A DNA stretch of 14,678 nt, taken from assembly GCA_016868955.1 (NCBI GenBank), contig VGFF01000051.1, forward strand, positions 1-14,678. Reading direction: 5' to 3'. The notes under the pieces are model-generated. The model worked only from the letters and a program-made list of their open reading frames with translations. It was not told where the DNA came from and ran no database searches. The DNA is from Armatimonadota bacterium. GTDB taxonomy: Bacteria > Sysuimicrobiota > Sysuimicrobiia > Sysuimicrobiales > VGFF01. The position numbers were made by a program, and so were the translations under genes. Of the stretch, positions 7,250 to 13,899 are shown piece by piece (position 1 is the stretch's first letter; every line of letters starts with the position of its first letter).

Positions 7250-8554
7250 ATGCGCGCCTACGACCTCATCCTCAAGAAACGGAATGGCGCGGCGCTTTCG
7301 CGCGAAGAGTTGCACTTCCTCGTCGACGGGTTCGTGCGCGGCGACGTCCCGGACTATCAGATGAGCGCGTTCCTGATGGCGGTGTTCTTCCGCGACATGA
7401 CGGCGCCGGAGACGGCGGACCTGACGCTCGTGATGGCGCACTCCGGCGAGACGATGGATCTGTCGCCGATACCCGGCGTCAAGGTCGACAAACATTCCAG
7501 CGGCGGCGTCGGCGACAAGACGTCGATCGTGCTCGTGCCGCTCGTCGCCTCCCTCGGTGTTCCGGTCGCGAAGATGTCCGGGCGCGGGCTTGGCCACACC
7601 GGCGGCACGCTCGACAAGCTGGAGACGATTGCCGGATGTCGCACCGAGATCAGCGGCGAGGCGTTCTTCGATCAAGTGCGGCGGGTCGGCTGCGCGATCG
7701 TCGGACAGACCGCCGACCTCGTGCCGGCGGACAAGAAGCTGTACGCGCTGCGCGACGTCACTGGAACCGTCGACAGCATCCCGCTCATCGCCAGCAGCAT
7801 CATGAGCAAGAAGATCGCCGGCGGCGCCGACGCGATCGTGCTCGACGTCAAGTGTGGCGGCGGCGCGTTCATGCGCGATGTCGCCCTCGCGCGGCGGCTC
7901 GCCCAGGCGATGATCGAAATCGGCGAGGCGCTCGGCCGGCGCATGGCCGCCGTCATCAGCGACATGGACCAGCCGCTTGGCGACGCGATCGGAAATGCAC
8001 TGGAGGTGCACGAGGCGATCGCGACGCTGCGGGGCGCCGGTCCGGCTGATCTGCGGGAGCTGTGCCTCGTGCTCGGAGCGAAGATGGCAATGCTCGGCGG
8101 CGTCGCGGCGAATGAGGTGGAGGCGCGCGCCCGCTTGGAGGAGAGCCTCGGAAACGGCGCCGCGGCCGGCAAGCTCGGGGAAATGATCCGCGCTCAAGGC
8201 GGCGACGCCACCGTCGTCGATGACCCTGATCGGTTGCCGCGGGCGCCGGTCGTTCGCGACGTCACGGCCGCGGCCGATGGACATGTGCATCACATCGACG
8301 CGATGGCGCTGGGGCTGGCCGCCATGGCGCTCGGCGCCGGACGGGCGCGCAAAGGAGACGACATCGATCCGGCAGTCGGCGTCGTCCTCGAGGCCAAGGT
8401 CGGCGCCGCCGTGCGCGCCGGCGACGTCCTGGCGCGCGTGCACGCGCGCGATGCCGAGCACGAGCGCGCGGCCGTTGTCGCCGTCCGCGACGCCTATACG
8501 ATCGACGCGATGCCAGCCGCGGCGCCGCCGTTGATCCGCGCTGTACTCGGATGA
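7250..8554 (+). CDS. pdp: Pyrimidine-nucleoside phosphorylase
   Basis: Phosphorolyses uridine, thymidine and deoxyuridine to base and (deoxy)ribose 1-phosphate. The 434-residue protein has the three-part architecture of the family: a helical alpha domain split around the alpha/beta domain, and a C-terminal alpha/beta domain from about 340. The phosphate-binding segment VDKHSSGGVGDKTS (79-92) and the thymidine/pyrimidine phosphorylase signature SGRGLGHTGGTLDKLE (110-125) are both intact, as is the pyrimidine-binding region ALRDVTGTVDSIPLIASSIM with the following MSKK. The gram-positive Pdp accepts uridine and thymidine; the E. coli DeoA type is thymidine specific. Gene context (punA, deoB) and similarity favour Pdp. 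AGGAGG just after the punA stop gives a strong ribosome site. The TGA overlaps the start of the following kinase gene. Confidence 0.94.
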   Translation: MRAYDLILKKRNGAALSREELHFLVDGFVRGDVPDYQMSAFLMAVFFRDMTAPETADLTLVMAHSGETMDLSPIPGVKVDKHSSGGVGDKTSIVLVPLVASLGVPVAKMSGRGLGHTGGTLDKLETIAGCRTEISGEAFFDQVRRVGCAIVGQTADLVPADKKLYALRDVTGTVDSIPLIASSIMSKKIAGGADAIVLDVKCGGGAFMRDVALARRLAQAMIEIGEALGRRMAAVISDMDQPLGDAIGNALEVHEAIATLRGAGPADLRELCLVLGAKMAMLGGVAANEVEARARLEESLGNGAAAGKLGEMIRAQGGDATVVDDPDRLPRAPVVRDVTAAADGHVHHIDAMALGLAAMALGAGRARKGDDIDPAVGVVLEAKVGAAVRAGDVLARVHARDAEHERAAVVAVRDAYTIDAMPAAAPPLIRAVLG

Positions 8555-9135
8555 CGGACATCGTCGTTCCGGGGAACGCGCTCGTCGTCCTGCTGGGGCC
8601 GGCGGGCAGCGGCAAATCCACGTTCGCGCGGCGCTGGTTCTCCGAGACCGAGGTCGTCTCGTCCGATCGCTGCCGCGCGATGATCGCCGACTCCGAGATG
8701 GACATCAGCGTCTCGGCGCGCGCGTTCGCTCTGTTCAACGACATCCTGCGGCATCGCTTGGAGATCGGGCGTCTGGCGGTCGCCGACAGCACGGCGCTGA
8801 CGACGCTGGCGCGCCGGGATCTGCGGACGACGGCACGGCGCGCCGGCGCGCCCGTCGTCGTCGTCGCGTTGGACGTATCGCTGCGCACATGCACCGCGCG
8901 CGACGCGGCGCGCGAACGCATCGTCGGGGAGCAGGTCGTAGCGCGGCACGTGGCGCTGTTGCGAGACGCGCTGCGCGCGCTGCCGCGCGAGGGGTACCAG
9001 GCGTGGCACCGGCTGCGCGAGGAGGAGATCGACGACGCGGTCGTCCGCGTCGAAGGCCGGCGGCCACCGGTGCCGGTGACCCCGGAGATGCAGGAAGCGT
9101 ACGTGCGCGAGCCGTGGCGGCGCGTCAGTCGCTGA
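8551..9135 (+). CDS. Stand-alone Pnkp-type polynucleotide 5'-kinase domain (P-loop NTPase)
   Basis: A 194-residue P-loop kinase resembling the N-terminal kinase domain of bacterial Pnkp, the RNA/DNA end-healing enzyme that phosphorylates 5'-OH ends. Walker A GPAGSGKST is at 16-24 (Lys22, Ser23). Asp39 and Arg42 in SSDRCR match, one residue shifted, Asp38 and Arg41 of Clostridium thermocellum Pnkp, the general base and substrate-phosphate contact. The lid arginines Arg117 and Arg121 lie in ARDAARER. The text around SSD and the later ALPREGYQ is also Pnkp-like. Unlike classical Pnkp there is no phosphatase or ligase-adenylyltransferase domain: the protein ends after the kinase module. Its ATG overlaps the pdp stop, so it is made with the nucleoside phosphorylases. 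Substrate may be an RNA end, a DNA end or a small molecule; family assignment is firm, substrate is inferred. Confidence 0.75.
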   Translation: MTDIVVPGNALVVLLGPAGSGKSTFARRWFSETEVVSSDRCRAMIADSEMDISVSARAFALFNDILRHRLEIGRLAVADSTALTTLARRDLRTTARRAGAPVVVVALDVSLRTCTARDAARERIVGEQVVARHVALLRDALRALPREGYQAWHRLREEEIDDAVVRVEGRRPPVPVTPEMQEAYVREPWRRVSR

Positions 9136-9169
9136 CGACGGGCCGGCGCGTCGAGAGGGGGCGGAAGCC

Positions 9170-10030
9170 ATGAACATTCGCAAGGTCGGCGTCGTCGGCT
9201 GCGGATTGATGGGATCGGGAATCGCCGAGGCGGCGGCGCGCGGCGGGTACGACGTCCTCGTCCGCGAGGTCTCCGACGACATTCTCGCGGCCGGGCTACG
9301 CCGCGTTGAAGATTCGATGAACCGGTCGGTCGCCCGCCAGAAGCTGACCGCCGAAGAGGCGGCGCGGGCGCGCGGGCGCGTGCGCGGCACGACGACGCTC
9401 GCGGAGTTCGCCGACCGCGACCTCGTCATCGAGGCCGCGGTCGAGAAGATGGATGCGAAGAAGGCGATCTGGCGCGATCTGGACGGGATCTGCGGATCGG
9501 CGACGCTGTTCGCGAGCAACACGTCGTCGTTGTCGATCACGGAAATGGCGTCGGTCACGGGGCGGCCGGCGGCGTTTTGCGGCTTGCACTTCTTCAATCC
9601 CGTGCCGATGATGTCCCTCGTCGAGCTGGTGCGCGGGTACCTGACGAGCGACGAGACCGCCGCCGCCTGCACGGCGTTCGCGACGTCGCTGGGCAAACGT
9701 GTCGTGATCACGAAGGACTACCCGGGCTTCATCGTCAACCTGCTGATGATCCCGTATCTACTCGACGCGGTGCGCGCGCTGGAGAAGGGCGTGGCGTCGA
9801 AGGAAGACATCGACGCCGGCATCACTCTGGGCCTCAACCATCCGATGGGCCCGCTGACGCTGATCGACTTCATCGGCGTCGACACGACGTATTACATCGC
9901 CGAGGCGTTGTACGAGGAATTCCGCGAGGACAAATACGCGGCGCCGCCCTTGCTTAAGCAGATGACCCTGGCCGGGCACCACGGGCGGAAGTCGGGGCGC
10001 GGGTTCTATGCGTACGACAAGAAGTCCTAG
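9170..10030 (+). CDS. hbd: 3-hydroxybutyryl-CoA dehydrogenase
   Basis: Oxidises (S)-3-hydroxybutyryl-CoA to acetoacetyl-CoA with NAD+ (or the reverse) in short-chain beta-oxidation or butyrate metabolism. The 286 residues match stand-alone Hbd. The Rossmann motif GCGLMG is at 10-15. The catalytic set of the family is present at the expected spacing: Ser119 (NTSSLSI), His140 (HFFNPVP), Glu152 and Asn190 (PGFIVN). The C-terminal helical domain contains LNHPMGPLTLIDFIGVD and ends in the usual GRKSGRGFYAYD, so the protein is complete. GAGAGGGGG is a ribosome site upstream of the ATG. A 34-base gap separates it from the kinase gene, with a small 6-bp hairpin (9123-9128/9132-9137) across that gene's stop but no U tract, so read-through from the nucleoside operon is possible. 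The region just after its stop carries an enzyme remnant. Confidence 0.95.
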   Translation: MNIRKVGVVGCGLMGSGIAEAAARGGYDVLVREVSDDILAAGLRRVEDSMNRSVARQKLTAEEAARARGRVRGTTTLAEFADRDLVIEAAVEKMDAKKAIWRDLDGICGSATLFASNTSSLSITEMASVTGRPAAFCGLHFFNPVPMMSLVELVRGYLTSDETAAACTAFATSLGKRVVITKDYPGFIVNLLMIPYLLDAVRALEKGVASKEDIDAGITLGLNHPMGPLTLIDFIGVDTTYYIAEALYEEFREDKYAAPPLLKQMTLAGHHGRKSGRGFYAYDKKS

Positions 10031-10306
10031 GCGCGCGCCGCGACCGCGTCAGGCGCTGGTCGGCCGCGGCTGGAAACAACGACGACGTGGATGACGATCG
10101 GGAGCGCACCGACGATGGAAGAGGCCTGCAAGCTCGTGACCGCCGACTTCATCGACCTGATGGGGCGGGCGCGCGCGATGTCCGCGACGGACGCGCACCT
10201 TCTCGCGAGCCTCGCCGGGCAACTGCGCATCAGCCAGGTCGTCGATCCGTGGATGACGGTTCGCCTGGAGATGCGCAAGTCGACGGTCCCCTTCTCGATG
10301 ACCTGA
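10031..10306 (+). pseudogene. C-terminal remnant of an acetamidase/formamidase
   Basis: The frame directly after the hbd TAG stays open to TGA at 10304-10306. From about 10061 it reads like the C-terminal end of the acetamidase/formamidase (FmdA/AmdA) family: RPRLETTTTWMTIG, then a helix (MEEACKLVTADFIDLM) and DAHLLASLAGQLRISQVVD, a segment that closes these ~300-400-residue enzymes. Only about 80 residues remain; the metal and substrate sites in the N-terminal two thirds are gone. There is no ribosome site, although an ATG at 10091 could open a 71-residue peptide. I read this as a deletion remnant whose upstream breakpoint lies within the first ~30 bases after hbd. The family call rests on memory of the pattern, not a search. 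Confidence 0.6.
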
Positions 10307-10335
10307 CGACAAGACAATTCAAGGGATGCGCCTTC

Positions 10336-10362
10336 GGCGGCGCCGGGGGTTCAGGCGCCGTC
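10336..10362 (+). other. GC-rich inverted repeat between the two gene remnants
   Basis: CGGCGCC (10338-10344) and GGCGCCG (10354-10360) form perfect 7-bp arms around a nine-base loop, extendable to 9 pairs with one G-U (10336-10362). No T tract follows, so it is not a typical intrinsic terminator. It lies eight bases upstream of the TAGAAT element at 10370 and could be an operator, a weak terminator of the remnant upstream, or a scar. The rest of 10307-10380 shows nothing else I can name. Confidence 0.3.
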
Positions 10363-10369
10363 CGCGGAG

Positions 10370-10381
10370 TAGAATCAAGAA
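10370..10381 (+). promoter_or_regulatory. Candidate -10 for leaderless expression of the cyclase remnant
   Basis: TAGAAT (10370-10375) is the same hexamer as the pyrG -10 and is followed after five bases by the ATG at 10381. That places the predicted start of transcription on or next to the start codon, the usual geometry of leaderless genes. No Shine-Dalgarno sequence precedes the ATG (CAAGA), which agrees. There is no convincing -35. Confidence 0.4.
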
Positions 10382-10866
10382 TGGCTTCCAATTCGGGCGA
10401 AGCCGCGCTTCGCATCGAGACGGACAACATGAACATTTCGCCGCCCGCTGGCATCGTAACGTTCCTGTTCACGGACATCGAAGGGTCGACGAGGCTCCTG
10501 CGTGATCTCGGCGAGGCGTACGCGCACGCGCTCTCCGACCACCGCACCCTCTGCCGCGAGGTGTTCACCGCCCACGGTGGCGTCGAGATCAACACCGCAG
10601 ACGACGCATTCTTCGTCGTGTTCCGCTCCGCGCGCGCCGGCGTCGCGGCGGAGGCCGCCGCCAAGCAGGCGCTGTTCGCGCACGCCTGGCCGGCGGGTAC
10701 CTCCGTCCGGGTGCGCATGGGATTGCACAGGGGCGAAGCGCGCATCGCCGGCCGCGACTACATCGGCCTCGAAGTGCACCGGGCGGCGCAGATTGGCGCC
10801 GCGGAAGGCCCCTACGATCGACGCAGGACTGCCGCGAAGGGGGGGGGATCATGGAGCTCGAGCTGA
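10381..10866 (+). pseudogene. Truncated class III adenylate/guanylate cyclase
   Basis: The first ~140 residues are a class III nucleotide cyclase catalytic domain: VTFLFTDIEGSTRLL (26-40) with metal ligand Asp32, the second metal ligand region NTADDAFFVVF (71-81, Asp75, with Asp in place of the usual preceding Gly), and VRVRMGLHRGEA (109-120). After IGLEVHRAAQIGAAEG (128-143) similarity ends abruptly; the expected HGGQVLLS and the rest are missing, and the frame runs into unrelated residues, the G9 tract and the acd start, stopping at 10866. The arginine expected in the AARI segment is Gln137, and the usual Asn is His133, so even the remaining domain should be inactive. Intact relatives in Chloroflexota-like genomes are often large regulators with AAA and TPR parts. 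Alternative start at 10429. I consider it a broken gene, though the first part could still be expressed. Confidence 0.75.
10839..10847 (+). repeat. G9 homopolymer immediately before the acd start
   Basis: Nine G in a row end three bases before the acd ATG at 10851. The tract doubles as the ribosome-binding region (AAGGGG) and marks the 3' end of the cyclase remnant. Length changes there would shift the remnant's frame and the spacing of the acd ribosome site. It is also a typical place for sequencing error. Confidence 0.6.
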
Positions 10867-11990
10867 CTGAGGAGCAACGCATCGTCCAGAAACTCGCACG
10901 CGACTTCGCGACCGCGGAGATCCTGCCGATCGCCGCTGCCTTGGATCGCGAGCACCGCTTCCCGACGGAGATCGTGCGCAAGCTCGGGGAGCTCGGTCTG
11001 ATGTCGATGCTCGTGCCGGAAGCGGACGGCGGCGCCGGCATGGACGCCGTTTCCTGCGTCCTCGCGCTCGAGGAGATCGCCCGTGCCTGCGCCGGCACGG
11101 CCGTCATCGCGTCGGTCAACAACTCCCTCGTCTGCGATCCGATCGCGCGGTTCGGCACCGCCGAGCAGCGAGCGCGCTTCCTGCCGCGCGTGATGCACGG
11201 ACGCGAGATCGGCTGCTATTGCCTCAGCGAGCCGTCGGCCGGATCGGACGCCGCCGCCATCGAGACGAGCGCTGGGCTCGACGGCGACGCGTGGATCCTC
11301 AACGGTACGAAATTGTGGGTGACCAACGGCGTCGAAGCGTCGATCTGCGTCGTCTACGCGCGTACCGAGCCGGTCGCCGGCAGCCGCGGCATCTCGGCGT
11401 TCGTCGTCGAGAAGGATCGCCCGGGCGTCTCCGTCGGCCGCGTCGAACGAAAGCTCGGCATCAACGCCAGCTCGACCGCCGAGATCCTGTTCGAGGAGTG
11501 CCGCGTTCCCGCCGAAAACCTGCTGGGCGGGCGCGGCGAAGGTTTCAAGATCGCGCTCGCCACGCTCGACGGCGGGCGCATCGGCATCGCGGCGCAGGCG
11601 CTCGGCATCGCGCGCGCGTGCCTCGAGGACAGCGTCGCCTACGCGAAGGAACGGCGCCAATTCGGAAAGCCGATAGCCGACTTCCAAGCGATCCAGTGGA
11701 AGTTGGCCGACATGTCGACCCGCTTGGAGGCAGCGCGGGCGCTCACCTGGCGGGCTGCGTGGCTTCGGTCGCAAGGAAGGCGGTGCACACAGGAAGCGGC
11801 GATGGCGAAGCTGGCGGCTTCGGAGACCGCGATGTGGGCCGCGACCCAATGCGTGCAGATCTTCGGCGGTTACGGATACACCAACGACTACCCCGCCGAG
11901 CGGCACTTCCGCGACGCGAAGATCACAGAGATCTACGAAGGGACCTCCGAGATCCAGCGCCTCGTGATCGCGCGCAACCTGCTGTCGTGA
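10851..11990 (+). CDS. Short-chain acyl-CoA dehydrogenase
   Basis: An FAD enzyme that oxidises an acyl-CoA to the 2-enoyl-CoA and passes electrons to ETF, encoded just downstream. The 379 residues show the standard three-domain layout: N-terminal helices, beta domain with the FAD/substrate motif CYCLSEPSAGSD (122-133) and WVTNG, and C-terminal helices with QIFGGYGYTNDYPAERHFRD. The catalytic base is Glu363 in EIYEGTSEIQ, the position used by short- and medium-chain and butyryl-CoA dehydrogenases (isovaleryl and long-chain enzymes carry it elsewhere). Butyryl-CoA is the best guess because hbd, etfBA and an isobutyryl-type mutase surround it; isobutyryl- or 2-methylbutyryl-CoA are alternatives. 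The first 16 bases overlap the end of the cyclase remnant, and the ribosome site is the odd G9 tract. Confidence 0.93.
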   Translation: MELELTEEQRIVQKLARDFATAEILPIAAALDREHRFPTEIVRKLGELGLMSMLVPEADGGAGMDAVSCVLALEEIARACAGTAVIASVNNSLVCDPIARFGTAEQRARFLPRVMHGREIGCYCLSEPSAGSDAAAIETSAGLDGDAWILNGTKLWVTNGVEASICVVYARTEPVAGSRGISAFVVEKDRPGVSVGRVERKLGINASSTAEILFEECRVPAENLLGGRGEGFKIALATLDGGRIGIAAQALGIARACLEDSVAYAKERRQFGKPIADFQAIQWKLADMSTRLEAARALTWRAAWLRSQGRRCTQEAAMAKLAASETAMWAATQCVQIFGGYGYTNDYPAERHFRDAKITEIYEGTSEIQRLVIARNLLS

Positions 11991-12098
11991 CGCCGTTGCC
12001 CGCGAAAGGCCGCGGTCGGCGCCGCTTGGGCGCGGCGTGGCGGACCGCTCGCCGCCGATATTGGATAATAAGGAGCTGAGAGCTGAGGTGAAGCTTTG
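11991..12098 (+). promoter_or_regulatory. acd-etfB spacer with hairpin, possible -10 and tandem GAGCTGA repeat
   Basis: This 108-base gap is the only sizeable one among the acyl-CoA genes. It holds a GC-rich hairpin (arms 12020-12025 and 12032-12037, six pairs, loop TTGGGC), then an AT-rich patch TATTGGATAATAA (12058-12070) with a -10-like GATAAT (12064-12069) but no -35, then two tandem copies of GAGCTGA (12073-12086) that carry AGGAG and GAGGTG, the ribosome site for etfB. A separate promoter for etfBA-mutase is possible but weakly supported. Confidence 0.3.
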
Positions 12099-12884
12099 TT
12101 GAACATCGTCGTCTGCGTAAAGCAAGTTCCCGACACCGAGCAAGCGATCCGAGCCAAATCCGACGGCAGCGGCATCGAAGAGAGCGGCTTGAACTGGATC
12201 CTCAATTACTACGACGAGCACGCCGTCGAAGAGGCGCTGCGCCTCAAGGAGAAGCACGGCGGAACGGTGACCGTCGTCGCCGTCGGTCCGCAGCGCGCGA
12301 CCGAGGCGGTGCGCACCGCGCTCGCAATGGGGGCCGACGAGGGCGTGTTGGTCACCGACCCGGCGATCGACGGCGCCGACGGCATCGGCGTCGCGCGTGT
12401 GCTCGCGAAGGTCATCGCCGATCTTCCCTTCGAGGTCATCCTCGCCGGGCGCCTGGCGACGGACGACAACGCCGCGGTCGTCGGGGCGGCGCTGGCGGAG
12501 CTGCTCGACCTGCCGCAGGCAACGGCGATCTCGAAGCTCGCCCTCGACGGTCGCGTCGCGACGGTCGACCGCGAGCTGGAGGGCGGATCCGAGACGCTGG
12601 AGGTCGACTTGCCGGCCGTGTTCACCGTCGAGCGGGTCATCAACGAGCCGCGGTACCCAACGTTGCCCGGCATCATGAAAGCGAAGCGCAAGGAGATCAA
12701 GACGCATACGCTGGAGAGCCTCGCCCTGGACGGCGCCGTCGGAGCCGCCGCGGCGCGCAGCCGCGCGGTTCGGTTCGAGGCGCCGCCGAAGCGTCAGGCC
12801 GGACAGATCATGACACCGCCGACGCCGGAGGAAGCGGCTTCGGCGATCGTCGCGTTCCTTCAGAACGACGCGAAGGTCATCTAG
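12099..12884 (+). CDS. etfB: Electron transfer flavoprotein beta subunit
   Basis: The beta subunit of ETF, which with EtfA carries electrons from acyl-CoA dehydrogenases to the membrane quinone pool via ETF dehydrogenase, or in some anaerobes bifurcates them. The 261-residue protein begins MNIVVCVKQVPDTE, the standard EtfB start. Two TTG codons adjoin (12096 and 12099); I choose 12099 because it gives this family N terminus and an eight-base distance to GAGGTG (12085-12090). The adenine-nucleotide loop reads GRLATDDNAAVVG (about 117-129), where the AMP-binding Asn and Thr of human-type ETF are Ala and Val. The signature region VFTVERVINEPRYPTLPGIMKAKRK (about 170-195) is normal. etfA follows after 22 bases. 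Whether this pair is canonical or bifurcating cannot be settled from EtfB alone. Confidence 0.94.
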   Translation: MNIVVCVKQVPDTEQAIRAKSDGSGIEESGLNWILNYYDEHAVEEALRLKEKHGGTVTVVAVGPQRATEAVRTALAMGADEGVLVTDPAIDGADGIGVARVLAKVIADLPFEVILAGRLATDDNAAVVGAALAELLDLPQATAISKLALDGRVATVDRELEGGSETLEVDLPAVFTVERVINEPRYPTLPGIMKAKRKEIKTHTLESLALDGAVGAAAARSRAVRFEAPPKRQAGQIMTPPTPEEAASAIVAFLQNDAKVI

Positions 12885-12906
12885 CGACGAGCGCGAGAGG
12901 ACGGTT

Positions 12907-13899
12907 ATGGGCAAAGACGTTTGGGTCTTGGTGGATCACGAAGCCGGCGCGGTGCGGCGCATCACGCTGGAACTGCTCGGCAAGGCGCGCGAGATCGCCA
13001 CGGCGCTCGGCGGTCGCGCCGGCGCGGTCCTGATCGGACCGTCCCGAGACGATACGAATACGAAGTTGGCGGCGCACGGCGCCGATGTCGTCCTGCGCGC
13101 CGAGGGAGATGGGCTGGGCGCCTACACGACGGAAGCTTGGACCGCGGTCGTCAGCGACGCCTTTCGCGCGCACGCACCGGCCGCGCTGCTCGTCCCGTCG
13201 ACGGCCTGGGGGCGAGATTGCGCGCCGCGCATCGCCGCCCGGCTGGGCGCCGGCATCGTCACCGATGTCGAGGACCTCGCTTGGGAAACGGATCACCTCG
13301 TGGCCCGCCGGCCGATGTACACGCGTAAGATCCTCGCGACCGTCGCGCTGTCCGGGGATGGGCCGCAGATCGCGGTCGTGCTGCCGAAGGTCTTCCCGTT
13401 GCCCGATGCCGCATCCGACCGCGTCGCTGAGCAGGTCGCGTTGCCGGGCAGAACGTCAGATCGGGAGCCGCGCGTGCGCGTCCTGGGCCGGCACGAGATC
13501 AAGCGCGAGCGCGCCTCGCTCTCGGAAGCGGACATCGTCATCTCCGGCGGCCGCGGGTTGCGGGCGCCGGAAAATTTCGCGCTGCTCGACGGGTTGGCCG
13601 CGACCCTGAACGGCGCTGTCGGATCGTCGCGCCCGCCGGTCGACTCCGGTTGGGTGCCGCACGAGTACGAGATCGGGCAGACAGGCAAGACCGTCAGCCC
13701 GACGGTCTACGTCGCGGTTGGCATCTCCGGCGCGCCGCAGCACCTCGCCGGCATGTCGGGATCGAAGTTCATCATCGCCATCAACAAGGATCAGAACGCG
13801 CCGATCTTCCAGGTCGCGAGCCTCGGCGTCGTCGGCGACCTGTTCGCGATCGTGCCGAAGCTCACCGACGAGATCGGAAAGGCGAAGGCGGCGACATGA
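12907..13899 (+). CDS. etfA: Electron transfer flavoprotein alpha subunit
   Basis: The FAD-binding subunit of ETF; it forms the heterodimer with EtfB that accepts electrons from the acyl-CoA dehydrogenase upstream. The 330 residues fit the family. Domain I (1-190) is the nucleotide-binding-like half; domain II carries the FAD motifs in order: ISGGRGLRAPENF (212-224), Arg242 in SSRPPVDSGW, QTGKTVSP (258-265), GISGAPQHLAGM (272-283) and AINKDQNAPIFQVA (291-304), ending in VVGDLFAIVPKL. There is no ferredoxin extension at the N terminus. GAGAGGA precedes the ATG at a normal distance. The TGA overlaps the ATG of the acyl-CoA mutase gene (ATGA), linking electron transfer and the mutase in one operon. 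Confidence 0.96.
   Translation: MGKDVWVLVDHEAGAVRRITLELLGKAREIATALGGRAGAVLIGPSRDDTNTKLAAHGADVVLRAEGDGLGAYTTEAWTAVVSDAFRAHAPAALLVPSTAWGRDCAPRIAARLGAGIVTDVEDLAWETDHLVARRPMYTRKILATVALSGDGPQIAVVLPKVFPLPDAASDRVAEQVALPGRTSDREPRVRVLGRHEIKRERASLSEADIVISGGRGLRAPENFALLDGLAATLNGAVGSSRPPVDSGWVPHEYEIGQTGKTVSPTVYVAVGISGAPQHLAGMSGSKFIIAINKDQNAPIFQVASLGVVGDLFAIVPKLTDEIGKAKAAT

Noticed and set aside
5846..8461. 871-residue open frame on the - strand
   Set aside because: It lies antisense to deoB, punA and pdp, all with intact catalytic motifs; the protein is Arg/His/Asp-rich low-similarity text typical of a shadow.
9123..9137. Small hairpin across the kinase stop codon as a terminator
   Set aside because: Only six base pairs and no T tract; too weak to call termination before hbd.
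10812..12914. 700-residue open frame on the - strand
   Set aside because: Antisense to acd and etfB, which are clearly real; no recognisable domain.
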